Assembly (NCBI GenBank): GCA_002749535.1
Contig: MZZL01000390.1
Location: forward strand, 385,778 to 449,777
Origin: Apophysomyces variabilis
Taxonomy: Eukaryota; Mucoromycota; Mucoromycetes; Mucorales; Mucoraceae
Length of the DNA: 64,000 nt
Direction: 5' to 3'
Shown: piece after piece, positions 50,481 through 61,850 of the stretch
Numbering within the stretch: the first letter of the stretch is position 1
Layout of the letters: each line of letters opens with the position of its first letter
Translations under genes and position numbers: made by a program
Notes under the pieces: model-generated
The model's input: the letters and a program-made list of their open reading frames with translations, nothing else
Databases searched by the model: none
Told to the model about the DNA's origin: nothing

Positions 50481-51444
50481 GACCACCGCTTTATAATAAC
50501 TGTCTGTTGCGATTGAAGAAAGTTGCAAGGTGGGGTTCAGGTACCTTTAGTTTTAAAAGATTAAAAAAGGGGTAAATTTCCCTTTTCCGAAACGGTAAAA
50601 CACTGCGACCGTTCTTGCAATAAGACTTTTCATTTCGGCTCCGTGCTCCGATGGAAATGCCCGACCACGGCTAAATGAAACCGAAGATTCCCCTTATCAA
50701 GCGCATATTAAACCGATATACCATGGACATAGAATGGATAGCGACAGTCTCATTTATTTTTGCAAAAGAAAGAAAGAGGTTGGGTCTTTGCAAGCCAAAG
50801 AAAACGAGCTGTTGCAACTGTTGAAGGCCGTATTGCGCTTGTTCCTGTAAAATACTAGATTAGTTCAGTTGCAAAAGGTACCAAAAGCGATGAGCATGTA
50901 GAAGTTCGAGACCACGATAACCCGTCATTGAGTGGATGGAAATAAAAGGAACTACTATTTCGTCTATGTATTTTCTGGAACAGATGTTCAATATGGAGTT
51001 GCGATCGTCAGAACACACGTTACACCAAGCATATAGCATGCAATCTATCGAGAATAATCTCATCCTCTTTTACAGTAGTGGGATCAGAAAATATACCAAA
51101 AGATATTCGTATGCAAGTTTATCACTGTAATTCTCGCTGGCAATGTCGTGTGAACCGGTCTTGTTTCCTTGTGATCGACGAGGATCTGGTTGCGGCGACT
51201 TGGATGTGGTCCATTAGAGAAGACGCGCAAGACTATACCGGTTACTGCATACTAAGAAGAGTGAAGGAATTAGCGAAAAATTGCAAGATCCGGTTTCCCT
51301 GCTGCTGGTGGGTAAAGCTTGCATGAGCCGATGTGAGAAAACGGTCCAATCATTTGGACCGATTACGTAGCGTTTTTGGACGGTTCCCTGTAACCGAGTT
51401 TTCTCTCAGTACGTACCTTTGTTTCTCCCAGATTCCAAAGATCA
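50481..51444. other. Divergent intergenic region
   Basis: About 960 bases between the transporter (-) and Rpn13 (+) genes. Short frames near 50936-51330 have no recognisable features. Confidence 0.5.
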
Positions 51445-52975
51445 ATGAGTCTCTTTCCGATCGCACAAAGACAACAGTATCCAGTTCAGTTCAATGCTGG
51501 AAAATGCACCCGTGAGGGAAATATCCTGAAACCTGATTTACGCAAAGGGTAAGAAAAAAGACAGTTTTGCATAACTAAAGTTGACAGCCTGAGTGTCTAA
51601 TATCATATTTTATTGATCTTTGTAGCATGGTATACATGGAACAGGTACGACAAAGATCTCACTTCCTATATGACCGGAGGCAGAAATACTCAACATCTTG
51701 CGTATTCATTAGAGCGATGACCAGCTTATGCATTTTTATTGGAAAGAACGCCGAGCAACCACCCCAGAAGAGGTTGCTTAGCTATGAATTTCCTTACGGT
51801 CGGGAATTCTCATCTTCTCTTCTTTCAATACAGGATTTGATTATCTTTCCGGATGAAGCCGAGCTTGTTCGCGTCCCAGAATGCACAACTGGGCGCGTTT
51901 ACCTTCTTAGGTTCAAGACTTCTCATCAGAAATTCTTTTTCTGGATGCAGAGCAAGAATGACGGGAAGGATGAAGAAAACGTTCGTCGAGTCAATCAACT
52001 TATCAATGATCCGTTGAGTGCTATGGATGATCATCATACAGGCTCAGGCGGAGATGCGATGATGGACTATGACAATCAAAGTAAGGTTGCTCTACGTGGG
52101 AGTGAACAAATCATTAACAAACTAAATTTCCCTCACTGTCTTGCTCTCTGTCAGATAATATGAATAGAGTGCCACAACAGCTTTTCCAATTATTGCAAAC
52201 TGCAGGAGGGCCTGGGTAAAGCGTGTTTCTTTCGTTTGTTTCCGATATAAACGTGGTATTTATTTGCTTAAATGCTTATCACTGTTTGACAGCGGTTCTA
52301 TTCCAACCACAACACCCGCTGGAGGTGATGGGCCAGTCGATCGACCGGCTGATATAGCGGGTGCTGATCTTCACGAAGTTTCCCCACCAAGCGGGGAAGG
52401 ACAACAGAATAACCAGCCAGGGGCTGGATCAATTAACCCGGAACAACTGAACCAACTTCGAAATATTTTATCTGAAGTGAGGACATCCGGTAAAGCATAA
52501 ATTTTTTTTTTCTACGGCTTGCCTATCTGACTGTTTAACATGTCATATATGTCCATTAGAGGAGGATCGTCCTGCTATCCAATTGTCCGATGTCCTGTCT
52601 CCCGAAGCACTTGCACCGTTGCTTAATGACCCGGAAATATGCTCAAGTTTATTTCCTTTTCTTCCTGAAAATGCACAGCACACACCACAAGAAGTGCGCC
52701 AAGTTGTTCAAAACCCACAATTTCAACAGGCTTTACATTCATTGACAGCTGCGCTGCAAAGCGGTCAACTTGGGCCATTGCTAAGTCAATTGGGACTGGA
52801 TCCTGCAGCAGGGACTGGTAATGCAATATCTGTCACGCCGTTTCTCGGTTCTGATATAAATGCTACGACTCTCCTTGTTCTTTTAGATGTCGAGTCCTTT
52901 TTACGAGCTATTGAAGAACAAGCAAGACGCAGGGAACATGAAAGAAACAATGATGATATGGACGAGGATGCTTAG
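51445..52975 (+). CDS. rpn13: Proteasomal ubiquitin receptor Rpn13/ADRM1
   Basis: Eight exons (51445-51548, 51626-51644, 51713-51772, 51834-52080, 52155-52215, 52293-52489, 52560-52817, 52887-52975) give 344 aa. The N-terminal Pru domain (about residues 12-115) reads FNAGKCTREGNILKPDLRKG, DDQLMHFYWKER, and RVYLLRFKTSHQKFFFWMQ. A Gly/Pro/Gln-rich linker follows, then a DEUBAD domain (LSDVLSPEALAPLL, LDPAAGTDVESFLRAI) and an acidic tail NNDDMDEDA. It docks on Rpn2 in the 19S particle, binds ubiquitin, and recruits the deubiquitinase Uch37 where present. Saccharomyces Rpn13 lacks the DEUBAD, so this is the full-length form. Exon 2 is 19 nt, and the last intron (69 nt) has no in-frame stop. Confidence 0.94.
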
Positions 52976-53145
52976 TCTAGTCAAATCTTGACGGTTCAAT
53001 GGTTACCATCAGAAAATAAACAAACAAAAACAAGCCGAGATGATAAAAAAGCCTGGACATAACAAGCATGTCAATGTCAAAAAATAACATTCTGTAATTT
53101 ACTATTGCGAAAGAAATATAAACATACAAAGCTAAAACGTATTGA

Positions 53146-53814
53146 TTACTTTCTGATAAGAGCAAAAATGGTGATAATTGAGGTTAACAGGTTAATCAAG
53201 AGGCCTGCGTGGCCCGCCTTACCACGCTCACGTTTAGACGGGTCACCAGTACTGTAGCCAGTAGCAGAAACATAACGGCCTGCTAACCAAATCCAACCAG
53301 CCGCACTTGATATCAGCGGATATGAAAGACCTCCCATTAAGAGTAGGCAAGTAAATATAGGAAACATTTCCAATGTATGCTAAAAGTTTTTTTTTGGCTT
53401 TAGTCTGGCATTTCAGGCAAAATCGTCTTCCCTCCATTTACCTGATGGGCTCGCTGAGTACAGTTGAAGATATTTTTCTTCGGGTCTTTTTCAGCTTCTG
53501 CTTTCTCTGCATAGACTTTTTTTTTAACAAAAAAAAAGTAAGTTAGAAAGGGGTTTCCTTTTTTTTATTATTATTTTTTGGCGAGTCGGATGTTTTTCTA
53601 GTTTCTCCTTACCATAAGGGTACGGTACATTGGCCTGCTTTCGAGCACGGCCCACTTTGAAAGCCAAAGTAAACAAGTGGACTAAACCAGCTAGCAAAGT
53701 CGCAAATACCTAAACCGAAACCCCATAGGCATGTCAGATCAAAATAAAAAGCAAGAAACCAAAACAGATCGACTTTACGTAGCCATAATTGGAAGGAATC
53801 AGAAGAGGTGCCAT
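53146..53814 (-). CDS. MAPEG-family microsomal glutathione S-transferase 3-like protein
   Basis: Four exons on the minus strand (53814-53779, 53709-53613, 53515-53442, 53379-53146) give 146 aa. The start MAPLLIPSNYGYVFATLL was found by locating the NYGY motif in a 36-nt exon upstream. Family landmarks are KVGRARKQANVPYPY, the FNCTQRAHQHTLE block with the glutathione-contacting residues, SSAAGWIWLAGRYVSATGY, and GDPSKRERG. Four membrane helices are visible. MGST3-type enzymes conjugate or reduce lipid hydroperoxides with glutathione in ER or outer mitochondrial membranes. The 3' end lies only about 170 bases from the Rpn13 stop on the opposite strand. Confidence 0.94.
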
Positions 53815-54356
53815 GTTGCGTTATATAGGATTTGTTCTCTACAAGAAATGAAAAACAAAGTACCCAGGAACTATCTAATATTTTGTTTCTCTTTTTATAT
53901 ATATTTGTTATATAGGAGAGTATCGATCATTCTGTATACGAAAGACTTACGCAAGCCAGTGTCATCTCAACGAGGCAGTCATAGACTAATTTGGTAATTA
54001 CGCGTCATCTTACGTACGCTCAAGGCAAGAGTGGAGATTGAAACCCTGTTATGCCTTTGATAAACTCCATATTCGCTCAGTATCTATAAGCTAAGTTTTT
54101 CTTTTGCATTTCAAACAGCTTTGTATCCATCATTATGAAAAAACTATGATTATTCGATTTCCAAAAATGGGACTCTTCAAGGCGTAAAGCATCCATTTTA
54201 AACTCCATTTGTTTCAGAATTTTTATTTTATTCTTCTCATTTCTCGATTGGGCTTCTTTTTTCTTTTGCAAGTGAGGGAATGAAAGTAGTCGCTGATCAT
54301 CGGTGAAAGGAGATCCACGCTGAATATGGGACAACTTCTATCGAGGAATTACGGCA
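53815..54356. other. Intergenic region
   Basis: No supported gene. It contains the promoter of the MGST3-like gene; open frames on both strands look random. Confidence 0.45.
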
Positions 54357-54788
54357 TCATCCTTCCAAGTCCATCTGTTCATCGATGGGTTGACTGAACG
54401 ATGCTTGTGCAATACTCATGGCATGTTTGCGTATATCTTACCAGTTTCTTTCGAGAAAAATACCTCGTTGATTTAAAAACGCTTTGTATTCCTCCAAGTT
54501 CTTAAGAACCGATTCATGAGCCTCATGGGTCGCTCTAGAAAAAAAAAAAGGGAAGGATATTGTCCTTAGGAATTCAAACCTGGAAACGGGTTCTCATTTT
54601 ACCGGATGCGTTCCACCGCTTCCTGAATTCTACTGGCAAAGCCTGATTGCAATTCTGCTTTCCGTTTTCAATAAATTATAAAAGGACAAAAGGGGGGAGG
54701 AAGAGGAACAGGACGAGAGAGCCTCAGGCATTGTCTCTTTCTTTCTTTCTTTACCTTTGATTTTTTCATTGAGGAGATCAAACGTCAT
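54357..54788 (-). CDS. Small coiled-coil protein, unidentified
   Basis: Four proposed exons on the minus strand (54788-54755, 54657-54603, 54534-54442, 54393-54357) give 72 aa beginning MTFDLLNEKIKAELQSGF. The protein is almost entirely helical, with heptad spacing through ASRIQEAVERIRATHEAHES and LEEYKAFLNQRG. The last intron would be 48 nt, short but within the range of other introns here. Without it the frame ends at ...RNW-stop, and 48 being divisible by three means reading continues in the same frame beyond that stop (MSIAQASFSQPIDEQ). No family is recognised; a subunit of a small helical complex is a guess. Confidence 0.5.
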
Positions 54789-54932
54789 TGTGTTTGACGA
54801 GGTCCTTGGCTCACTAATCCATAATAATGACCATAAACGAAATCTCTGATTAATCATTTTAAATTGCGATATATATTTTTTGCATACTTTTCTTTCTGCT
54901 GTAGAAAGCGATCTTTTTTTTTTCGTTCCAAG

Positions 54933-55304
54933 CTAAAGGTTTGAGTACAGATGCTCTTTCGGGACGAAGGGACCAATGAGATAGAAACCTTTCCGGTCTA
55001 GACTTTCTTTGGAGGGTGATTCATTAATAGGCGAACCACATTGATCTTGGTCTTTCTCTTGATCTTCATGATCACCAGACTCTGCCAATAATAGCCGCAT
55101 TTGTGTATCGATGAATGCATTTGTGTCATCTTCTTCCTCCGTAGGACGGAGTTCTTGTAATTTTTCAGCTTCTGTAGGACAAGCATCTGTAATTCTTCGC
55201 AAATAAGACATATAAAATGCAGATGAACAGCCATTTCTTTTTCTTATAATCAACCTAAGCCATTCATCTCTTTCCCTTGCAGAGAATAGTAAGGTGAATT
55301 CGTA
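54933..55304 (-). pseudogene. Open segment resembling the tail of a PH-domain protein; possible gene fragment
   Basis: A minus-strand frame of 123 codons begins YEFTLLFSARERDEWLRLI, which looks like the last strand and C-terminal helix of a pleckstrin-homology domain, and ends with an acidic, Ser-rich tail finishing PFVPKEHLYSNL. The frame is closed upstream by a stop and has no ATG or visible acceptor in front; less than 200 bases separate it from the zinc-finger gene, leaving no room for the rest of such a protein. Either it is a truncated remnant, or translation starts at the internal ATG (MSYLRRITDACPTEAEK) to make a roughly 93-aa protein. Confidence 0.35.
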
Positions 55305-55473
55305 TTAACAGTGGGCAACAAGAGAGGCGGAGTTCTTGGCATTGGTAAAAGTAAAAAAGAAAATAAGAAAAAAGGGAGCAGCCCTAATCTGGCATGATAC
55401 AGTTTTTATTTGTTTTGTTCTTTTTTTTTGACGTGCGTATATATCGGACATAAGATAAAAGTACAACTTGCTA

Positions 55474-57551
55474 TCATTGCTGAGCTGACCAAGCCAACCC
55501 CAGCTTGTCCATCGGTGGTACTAGATCGGCTGCAGCTGCATGGCCAGTCTCGTCTTTGCGAGCTTCGTGCAGACGTTCGTGTTTACGTAAAGAACGTAAA
55601 TGATAATAAGCCTTCCCGCATTCGGGATATTGACATAGGTAGGGCCGTATATTGCTGTGAATCTTGGTGTGTGTGGTTAATGAGTCAGGCCGAGAAAATC
55701 GTTTGCCACATCCTGCAAAAACAGTCAACCTTCTTCATAACAGCAAGAAGCTAATCAAAGGACAAAAGCTAACCTGGTTCGTTACAAACAAACGGACGTT
55801 CGCCTGTATGCGTCCTAAGATGATTATGCATCTTATGCCGTTTTGTGAACGGTTTCTGTGTCCGACTGCAGTCTTTCCAACCACAATAATATAATGCCTT
55901 GAGATAGTCCAAGTCATGTCAGTATAATCTATCGATAGACGGGAGCTTTTTTGGTATGTTGTACCTTGCCACTACCAATATGTTCATCCTTGACATGATT
56001 AATTAGTTCCTCTAAATTGCGTAGCTCGAGGAAACAGTCCATCCAGAGACATTGAAACTTTTCTTCTTCTTCTTCTGCATCATCTTCATCTTCTGCATCG
56101 TCTAGATCTTCTGCGTTACCTAGTCTTTCAGATTTAGAAACTTTTGCAGCTTAAACTGATGAAATTTTTTCTTTTGTATCGTAAAATATATTAAGCTATA
56201 GAGTTTTCCTACCGTGGGTATTTTTTAGCATATCGGCTGCTCTTTTTTCTTGCTCGAGTTCCATCACGCGTTCCATAAGTTGCTCATGCGTAAGCTGTTC
56301 TAGTTCGGCAGATAATGGACTACTAACCAAGGGAGAGGAAATGTCCATACGTCTTCTTTCCATCTCACTTAAACTTGGTGAGGGTGGAAGCTCAAGTCTT
56401 CCGAGCGATCGATGTCGTTTCGACTTTAATAGTTTACGAAATCTAGCCTGAGCAAGCTCAGGATTCGGTTCCTTAAAGTCATTTGACAGATCTTTTTGTT
56501 TGGCACTGTAAGGTGTAGATACGGTATGTCGACGAGGCAAAGGCCGGCGACCTCTACGGAGCAATTCTTCTGGTTCTTCGGCAACAGGCGTCCCACAGGC
56601 CTAAGCAAAATGCACAAAAAAAGAGGAGAACGAAAGAGGAATGACGGGGAGAAAATATATCAGGAACGACTAATCTATGGCCATTCTTTTTCTTTTTGGT
56701 TTTCTTTTTTTTACTTGAATATGATGTGGCAAGTCCTGCATCGGCATATCTTTCGCGTGTGTGTCAAGCATGGTTGGAACCACAGGGAAAGCTTGATTCT
56801 GTGCATAGAATATATTGAATTGATCTGTATTCATTGATCGATGTTGATCACCAATGGTCCCGAAATAATCGCCTGCGAAATTCATCACCATCGGCGATAT
56901 ATTCGCCGGCATCTGTTCAAATGATTGCGGCATAAACATTTGCGGTTGATGCGCTGCTTGTTGTTGTTGTTGTTGATGATGCTGTTGTACTTGTTGTTGT
57001 TGATGTGATTGTAAGGTAGATCCTGAATAGTCAGGTGATACTAATAATGGTTTCTGCACCACCTGACTATAGACAGGGGGCGTTTGCGGAGGAGGTTGAT
57101 CGGGTGGCATCATCATATTAACCATACTAGTAGGTAAGAAGATATTGGTTCCAATTTGACTCTTCACGATTGGAGCGGGAGTGATATGCATAGCAGTTGT
57201 CATCCCTATTGAGGAAGGTGAAAGCTTTCGCTGTCGCTGCTGAAACAAGCTGGCTGCATGATGTTGTGCCTGAGTTGTTCCATCATTTAAATAATTCTGC
57301 TGCAACATGTATGGCTGCTGCGAAGGAACAGCTGGCGTTTCCAAAGGCTTTTTTATAGAAAATGGAAATTGAGAATGATTAGAAGATTTACTCGACGAAT
57401 ACATATTGTTTCTTACCATTCCCGTATGAAACATTAGATTATTTGTTAATCCATTAGATTGCATCATCTGATTCAGGGCGCCATCAGGGTTATGACAGGC
57501 GTCAGGGTTTGAGATAGCTGTGCAAGTGGTAACTAAGGTGTGGCCATCCAT
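55474..57551 (-). CDS. C2H2 zinc-finger transcription factor with GLI/ZIC-like finger array
   Basis: Five exons on the minus strand (57551-56715, 56600-56213, 56149-55965, 55897-55774, 55712-55474) give 590 aa. Residues 1-279 are disordered, rich in Gln, Pro, Met, Ser and His, with polyQ and QH runs near 185-205. Exon 2 carries a basic RRGRRPLPRRH and a short coiled coil. Exons 3-5 carry about four C2H2 fingers: a first with W between its cysteines (FQCLWMDCFLELRNLEEL), a second with a long insert (YYCGWKDCSRTQKPFTKRHK), and two standard ones joined by HTGERPF and NIRPYLC linkers. This layout resembles GLI/GLIS/ZIC proteins. Targets are unknown. Codons for an acidic EEEEE tract precede finger 1. 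Confidence 0.87.
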
Positions 57552-58221
57552 GGGGAAGCGGAGTCAAGTGCGGGAAGAAATAACCCGAAACGGAGTAGGT
57601 GCGAAGGGAAAAGGTGCGTGGGAGAGGTGCGCTTTTCGAATAAGTGATCTGAACAGCAATGAGATCAGACAGTTCAATGAGGAAGGTTTATGACCCTACA
57701 TTCGAAACTTAGATCAACAGTAGACTAGTCGAAGTTCAGCCGCATAGACGACTAAACAAAACAAAGAGATTAAGAGTGAAAGAAAAAAGAAATAAGAGGG
57801 AAAAAAAAAGAGCGAAAAAAAGATGGATGTGAAAAAGAGCGTTATATTATCGATAGTTGCAACCCAATCACCTCTGTTTGGAAGAGCAGTCTTTTTTTTT
57901 GTGTTGCCAATGAAGCAAAATCTAAGGTTTTCTTTTTTCTTTTCATAACAGTTCTTTCTATGTCTCTTATTTTTGTTTTTCTTTTGGTTGTCGATCTTCC
58001 GGGGTCGAGTCCATTCTAATGGATAATAAATGTTTGTATTATCTTGTATGAATCCAGTTTGCCTTGGCAAAGTTTCGTGTTGTACCACTATTTGTTCGAG
58101 ACACAAATAGCCATGCAAAATGGACAACATATTTCGTTTCTTTTTTTTTATCTTCGTACTGTAAGTATACATAAAAAAATGTGTGTTCATTTTGTCAAAG
58201 TCATCCTGTACTCCCTCTTCT
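57552..58221. other. Intergenic region upstream of the zinc-finger gene
   Basis: Low-complexity A/T-rich sequence; probably the zinc-finger gene's promoter and leader plus the Maf gene's 3' UTR. A long minus-strand frame (58190-57714) is lysine- and phenylalanine-rich low complexity and is not accepted as a gene. Confidence 0.45.
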
Positions 58222-59122
58222 TTAAAGTCCGCCTTCGAATTTTGATAGTTCTCGATACAGTCGATTCTTGGGCAACCCCACCTAAATGGTACACATTATT
58301 AAAAAAAAAGCTTCTAAATAAAAATAGGTTATTGTCACATCTTAATTTACCACGTTCCAATAATCTCCCTCAATGGATTGAACAAACAATGAAGCCTCCC
58401 CTTGAATGCCATATGCTCCAGCCTTGTCAAACGGTTCACGCGATGCAACATCTGGGATGAAAAATTAGCTCAGCCATTGCACCCATATGTATCCGTCACT
58501 TACATGCTTTAATTGTGTCTGCATCAATCTCGGAAAATGTAACACGTGTGGTCTCCACAAACGTCCGCTCACATGGACCAAGCACACAGACGCCCGTCAG
58601 AACTTCGTGTGTCCGACCGCTTAATTTTTGAAGCATGGCCTCGGCATGATTATCGTCCCGCGGCTTCTCCAACACGTGGCCATCAATGACGACAACTGTA
58701 TCTGCCCCAATGACGATATCTGCATCGGGAAGAGAACGATCTGTCTATGCGTTTATTTTACTTCAATTTAGCTAAACTACAACACCGCGCCTTCCAGAAC
58801 CTTAAATTTTTTTTTTCTTTTTCAAAACAAACCTGGCATTTCTCCAATACTTCTTTTGCCTTCATTCTTGCAGTATCTTTTACATATTCTGCTGGTGATT
58901 CATAAGCAAAGGGATTGTTTTCATCTGGCTTCAATGTGGTGACAACTTCAAACACAAGTCCCTGAGAGTCGAAAAATGGTAAACTTCAGCCACAACCCAC
59001 GACTTCTTTTATCCGCCCTTCCTTACCATATCTGTAAGGATTTCCCTTCTCCGTGGGGAGGCAGAGGCAAGAACCACTTTCTTCTTCGACAGAAACCGGA
59101 GTAAAGGCCAATCAATAGGCAT
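58222..59122 (-). CDS. Maf-family nucleotide pyrophosphatase (ASMTL N-terminal type)
   Basis: Five exons on the minus strand (59122-59027, 58961-58833, 58744-58504, 58451-58351, 58281-58222) give 208 aa. The Maf signature [12 protein letters not shown] opens the protein, followed by [26 protein letters not shown] with the conserved aspartates, [13 protein letters not shown], and [16 protein letters not shown] with the catalytic region. These enzymes hydrolyse non-canonical or methylated nucleoside triphosphates (dTTP, UTP, m5UTP) to monophosphates as house-cleaning. The start [11 protein letters not shown] is typical. An AAC GTG donor joins the last exon to give NVVGLP. Confidence 0.94.
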
Positions 59123-60984
59123 AAGGCTAAAAGAAAAAAGGTGGAAAGGAAATAATGCCAAGTGTGAACCGATTCCCAACTAAATGAATTCCACGGCAAC
59201 GTCATCACTATTTCCTTAATTGGATACATGCTGATTGCTCCTATCTCCCTTCTTTGCCTTCTTATCAAAAGGAAAAGAAACAAGATCCTAGCTTGCCAGT
59301 TATTATCATGCAGTCTATCATATTAAGATAACCAGTTCGGGTTCCAAAAACACTGGTATTGGAAGCTTTATGCTCAAAACAAATACTCTCGTTTATTGGC
59401 CTGCAGGAGTAAGGAAGCTACCAGTCATTGCATGAACTGATATATGATCGTATGCAATTAACTTGTCCATTTTATAAGCATCATTACATTAATATAATCA
59501 AATACTCTAGCCCTTTGGTCAATTAAACTAACTACTTTAAAAACTCGATAAATATCGAATTTTGGCCGGTGCAATACCCGTGAGAAAGCAGTTCTATCAA
59601 CGTACGTAATATACTGTTTATGGAATGTAATTTCACACTACTCTACACAAATCTTGCGTCCATGAAAAACCAAAAATGCGCTAAAAGTACCAATAAATAT
59701 GCGTCATTAGTAAATAAGTTATACCAACTAGCATATTTCACTTACATCCAACTTGCTACTCCAATGGACGCGAAATCGATTAGAGCGGCAAAAAATGTAC
59801 ATCTCTAGATAGTAAATGGAAGCATATGATTGATGTTGATGTCTTCTTTAGTTACCCCCGAACGGTATCTCACCGCACACTAAGTAGACGCCCACACAGC
59901 ACCAAATCCATGATGGGCGTGTGCGATCAAGGAGGAAAGAAGAAAGTCCGGGAACAAACATTCGGCACATGCCCGGAACTGTAAGTTGTCCTTGCTCTCA
60001 GAGACGGATAGTTGCGCCAATTGATCAAAACAGAGTGTATAATGAGAGTTATTTGAAGTATGTTGTTCAAGAGCTATTGTATCCTGAGGTTAAATGGCTG
60101 CATAATACTAACAACATTCATCATTGTTGTATCTTGTTTCACGCAATGCTACTCTTGAGCGATGCCTTGTGCGTATCCTTTTGTTCAAAATTATGTCCAT
60201 TTTCTGGAAAGATAATGTTAATGAATGATAATTATAGTAGTAGTAGTAGTAGGAAATTACCTTCTGTTGAGAGGCCAACATGTCATGCTCTATTGTTTCG
60301 TTTTCATACATGGAAAATTGGTCTAGTATACTAGAATTGTGTGGTTAAATAGGTATTTTGATGTCTGTGCAGTTTTGACTTACGACTTACGTTTGTCGTA
60401 CATTGCATTGATGGAGCTATCAATAGATTACATAATTGAAGATGCAGTAAGAGATAAAGCTAAAAGGAAGGATGAAGGGGCAATATGTCGTCGTATCAAT
60501 GGAGGGACGCGTCATATTATGACTTCTGAGTATTAGGGTAGTCGCGAAAATAGGGAAGTTCTTGTCACTCAAGTCATGAAACGATCTTCCAAAAACAATG
60601 ACACTCAGGTATGGCTAGACTGAAAGCATCATAAGGAGAAGCAGAGAGTCATCGCCGAATCATGATGTACTTATCGATGAATGATTGTCTCTTTGATTCG
60701 ACAAGTGTTACACGCATGAACTGCCAGATACCTTAGGTAAATCAATCAAATTTTTCAAAAGCCTATGTCTGTTTATTGATTATCTATCTGTGCGGCCGTA
60801 GTAGGCCGTCATCAACCAGCTTATGTATTGTTATTAACCGGCAACAACATCTTCCTCGGCCAATTCAAGTTGCAAGGCTACAGTAATGGTAATAGACCAT
60901 CATTCTTTTCGTTGTATCCAACCAAATTGGTTTCTGAACGGATATTGACGTATAATAGTAAGATCACATAGTGTACTTGTTTCT
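59123..60984. other. Gene-poor region with TAG microsatellite
   Basis: No gene recognised. A (TAG)n tract spans about 60235-60252. Open frames at 59921-60334 and elsewhere are unfamiliar. Confidence 0.5.
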
Positions 60985-61850
60985 ATCTTAGACCTTGTGA
61001 ATTGCCTTGGACACTCCCCTCGGGCGCTCCTACCCCAAGTTATTTAAGCGCCGTTACGATGAACTAGACGCTGTTCGACATATTAGCAGGTAGAATAGTA
61101 AGAGAAAAATGGTGGAATAGAGCACAGATAGCGCCACAACAACAACTGATCTCAGAGGAAGTGCGCCGTCAGGTAGCACTATGGGATAGAAAGTTTGCAT
61201 ACAGCGCAGGAAAATCGCATGTCATATTAAATGCGACTTTTGTAAGACTTGTCCGGCTTTAAATTACTTGAGATATGCGACTTCTGTACTAATTTTATGC
61301 AATTCATACGATTTATGCGACCAATGAGACTTTTTTTGTCCCATAGTGTATTGTGTGATGGAGGAATGCCGCAGAAGTTCCTTCTTTAGCATTGCTACCT
61401 GTACTTTCCATGTATACAAATTTTCATTTCTCTGATGCGATGTTACTAATTAAGTAGAACTATTGACTTATTATTCCATCGTGATTGTAAGCGTTTGCAT
61501 TTTGTGTAGCCTATTTAGCTCCCAGACACTCTACCTTCTCGGGCACTCGACTCTCCATATCTTAACAGCTTCTTGGAACCTTTCATATGCATAGTCTCTC
61601 TTTATCTGGTGCAATGTCCTAAGTGATACGATCCTATTGGTTTATCATTCAAACTGTTACAGTATATGTTTACCTTTTGTATAGCGCAGTGAGCTATCGG
61701 GCACTCCATCAGTTGCTGAGCTGCTACCTGTGGTTTGTTCCTTCGCTTTTCTCTTGCTATTCTTACTGGCTAATATGTCAAATGCGGTCTAGTTTATTTA
61801 ACGGCGCTCAAATAACTTGGGAGTACCCGAGGCAAATCCTTAGACCTTAG
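60985..61850. repeat. Imperfect long inverted-repeat element (about 0.87 kb)
   Basis: Left arm 61030-61165 and right arm 61685-61826 are imperfect reverse complements. The best core pairs CCAAGTTATTTAAGCGCCGT on the left with a CCAAGTTATTTGAGCGCCGT reading on the right; GACATATTAGC then matches in both, and the similarity weakens outward beyond 60990 and 61850. The centre holds the smaller inverted-repeat element listed separately. No transposase is present, so it is best read as a non-autonomous DNA element or foldback. Confidence 0.6.
61177..61348. mobile_element. MITE-like element with CACTATGGGA termini, nested in a larger inverted repeat
   Basis: It starts CACTATGGGATAGAAAG and ends CTTTTTTTGTCCCATAGTG, so about 10-11 terminal bases are perfect inverted repeats over a 172-bp length. 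A TA dinucleotide follows the right end directly and lies one base from the left end, suggestive of a TA target site as used by Tc1/mariner elements. The interior repeats ATGCGACTT-like words. It has no coding capacity. Confidence 0.6.

Noticed and set aside
57714..58190. 158-codon minus-strand open frame upstream of the zinc-finger gene
   Set aside because: Lysine- and phenylalanine-rich low complexity from A/T-rich DNA; no domain, no splice support.
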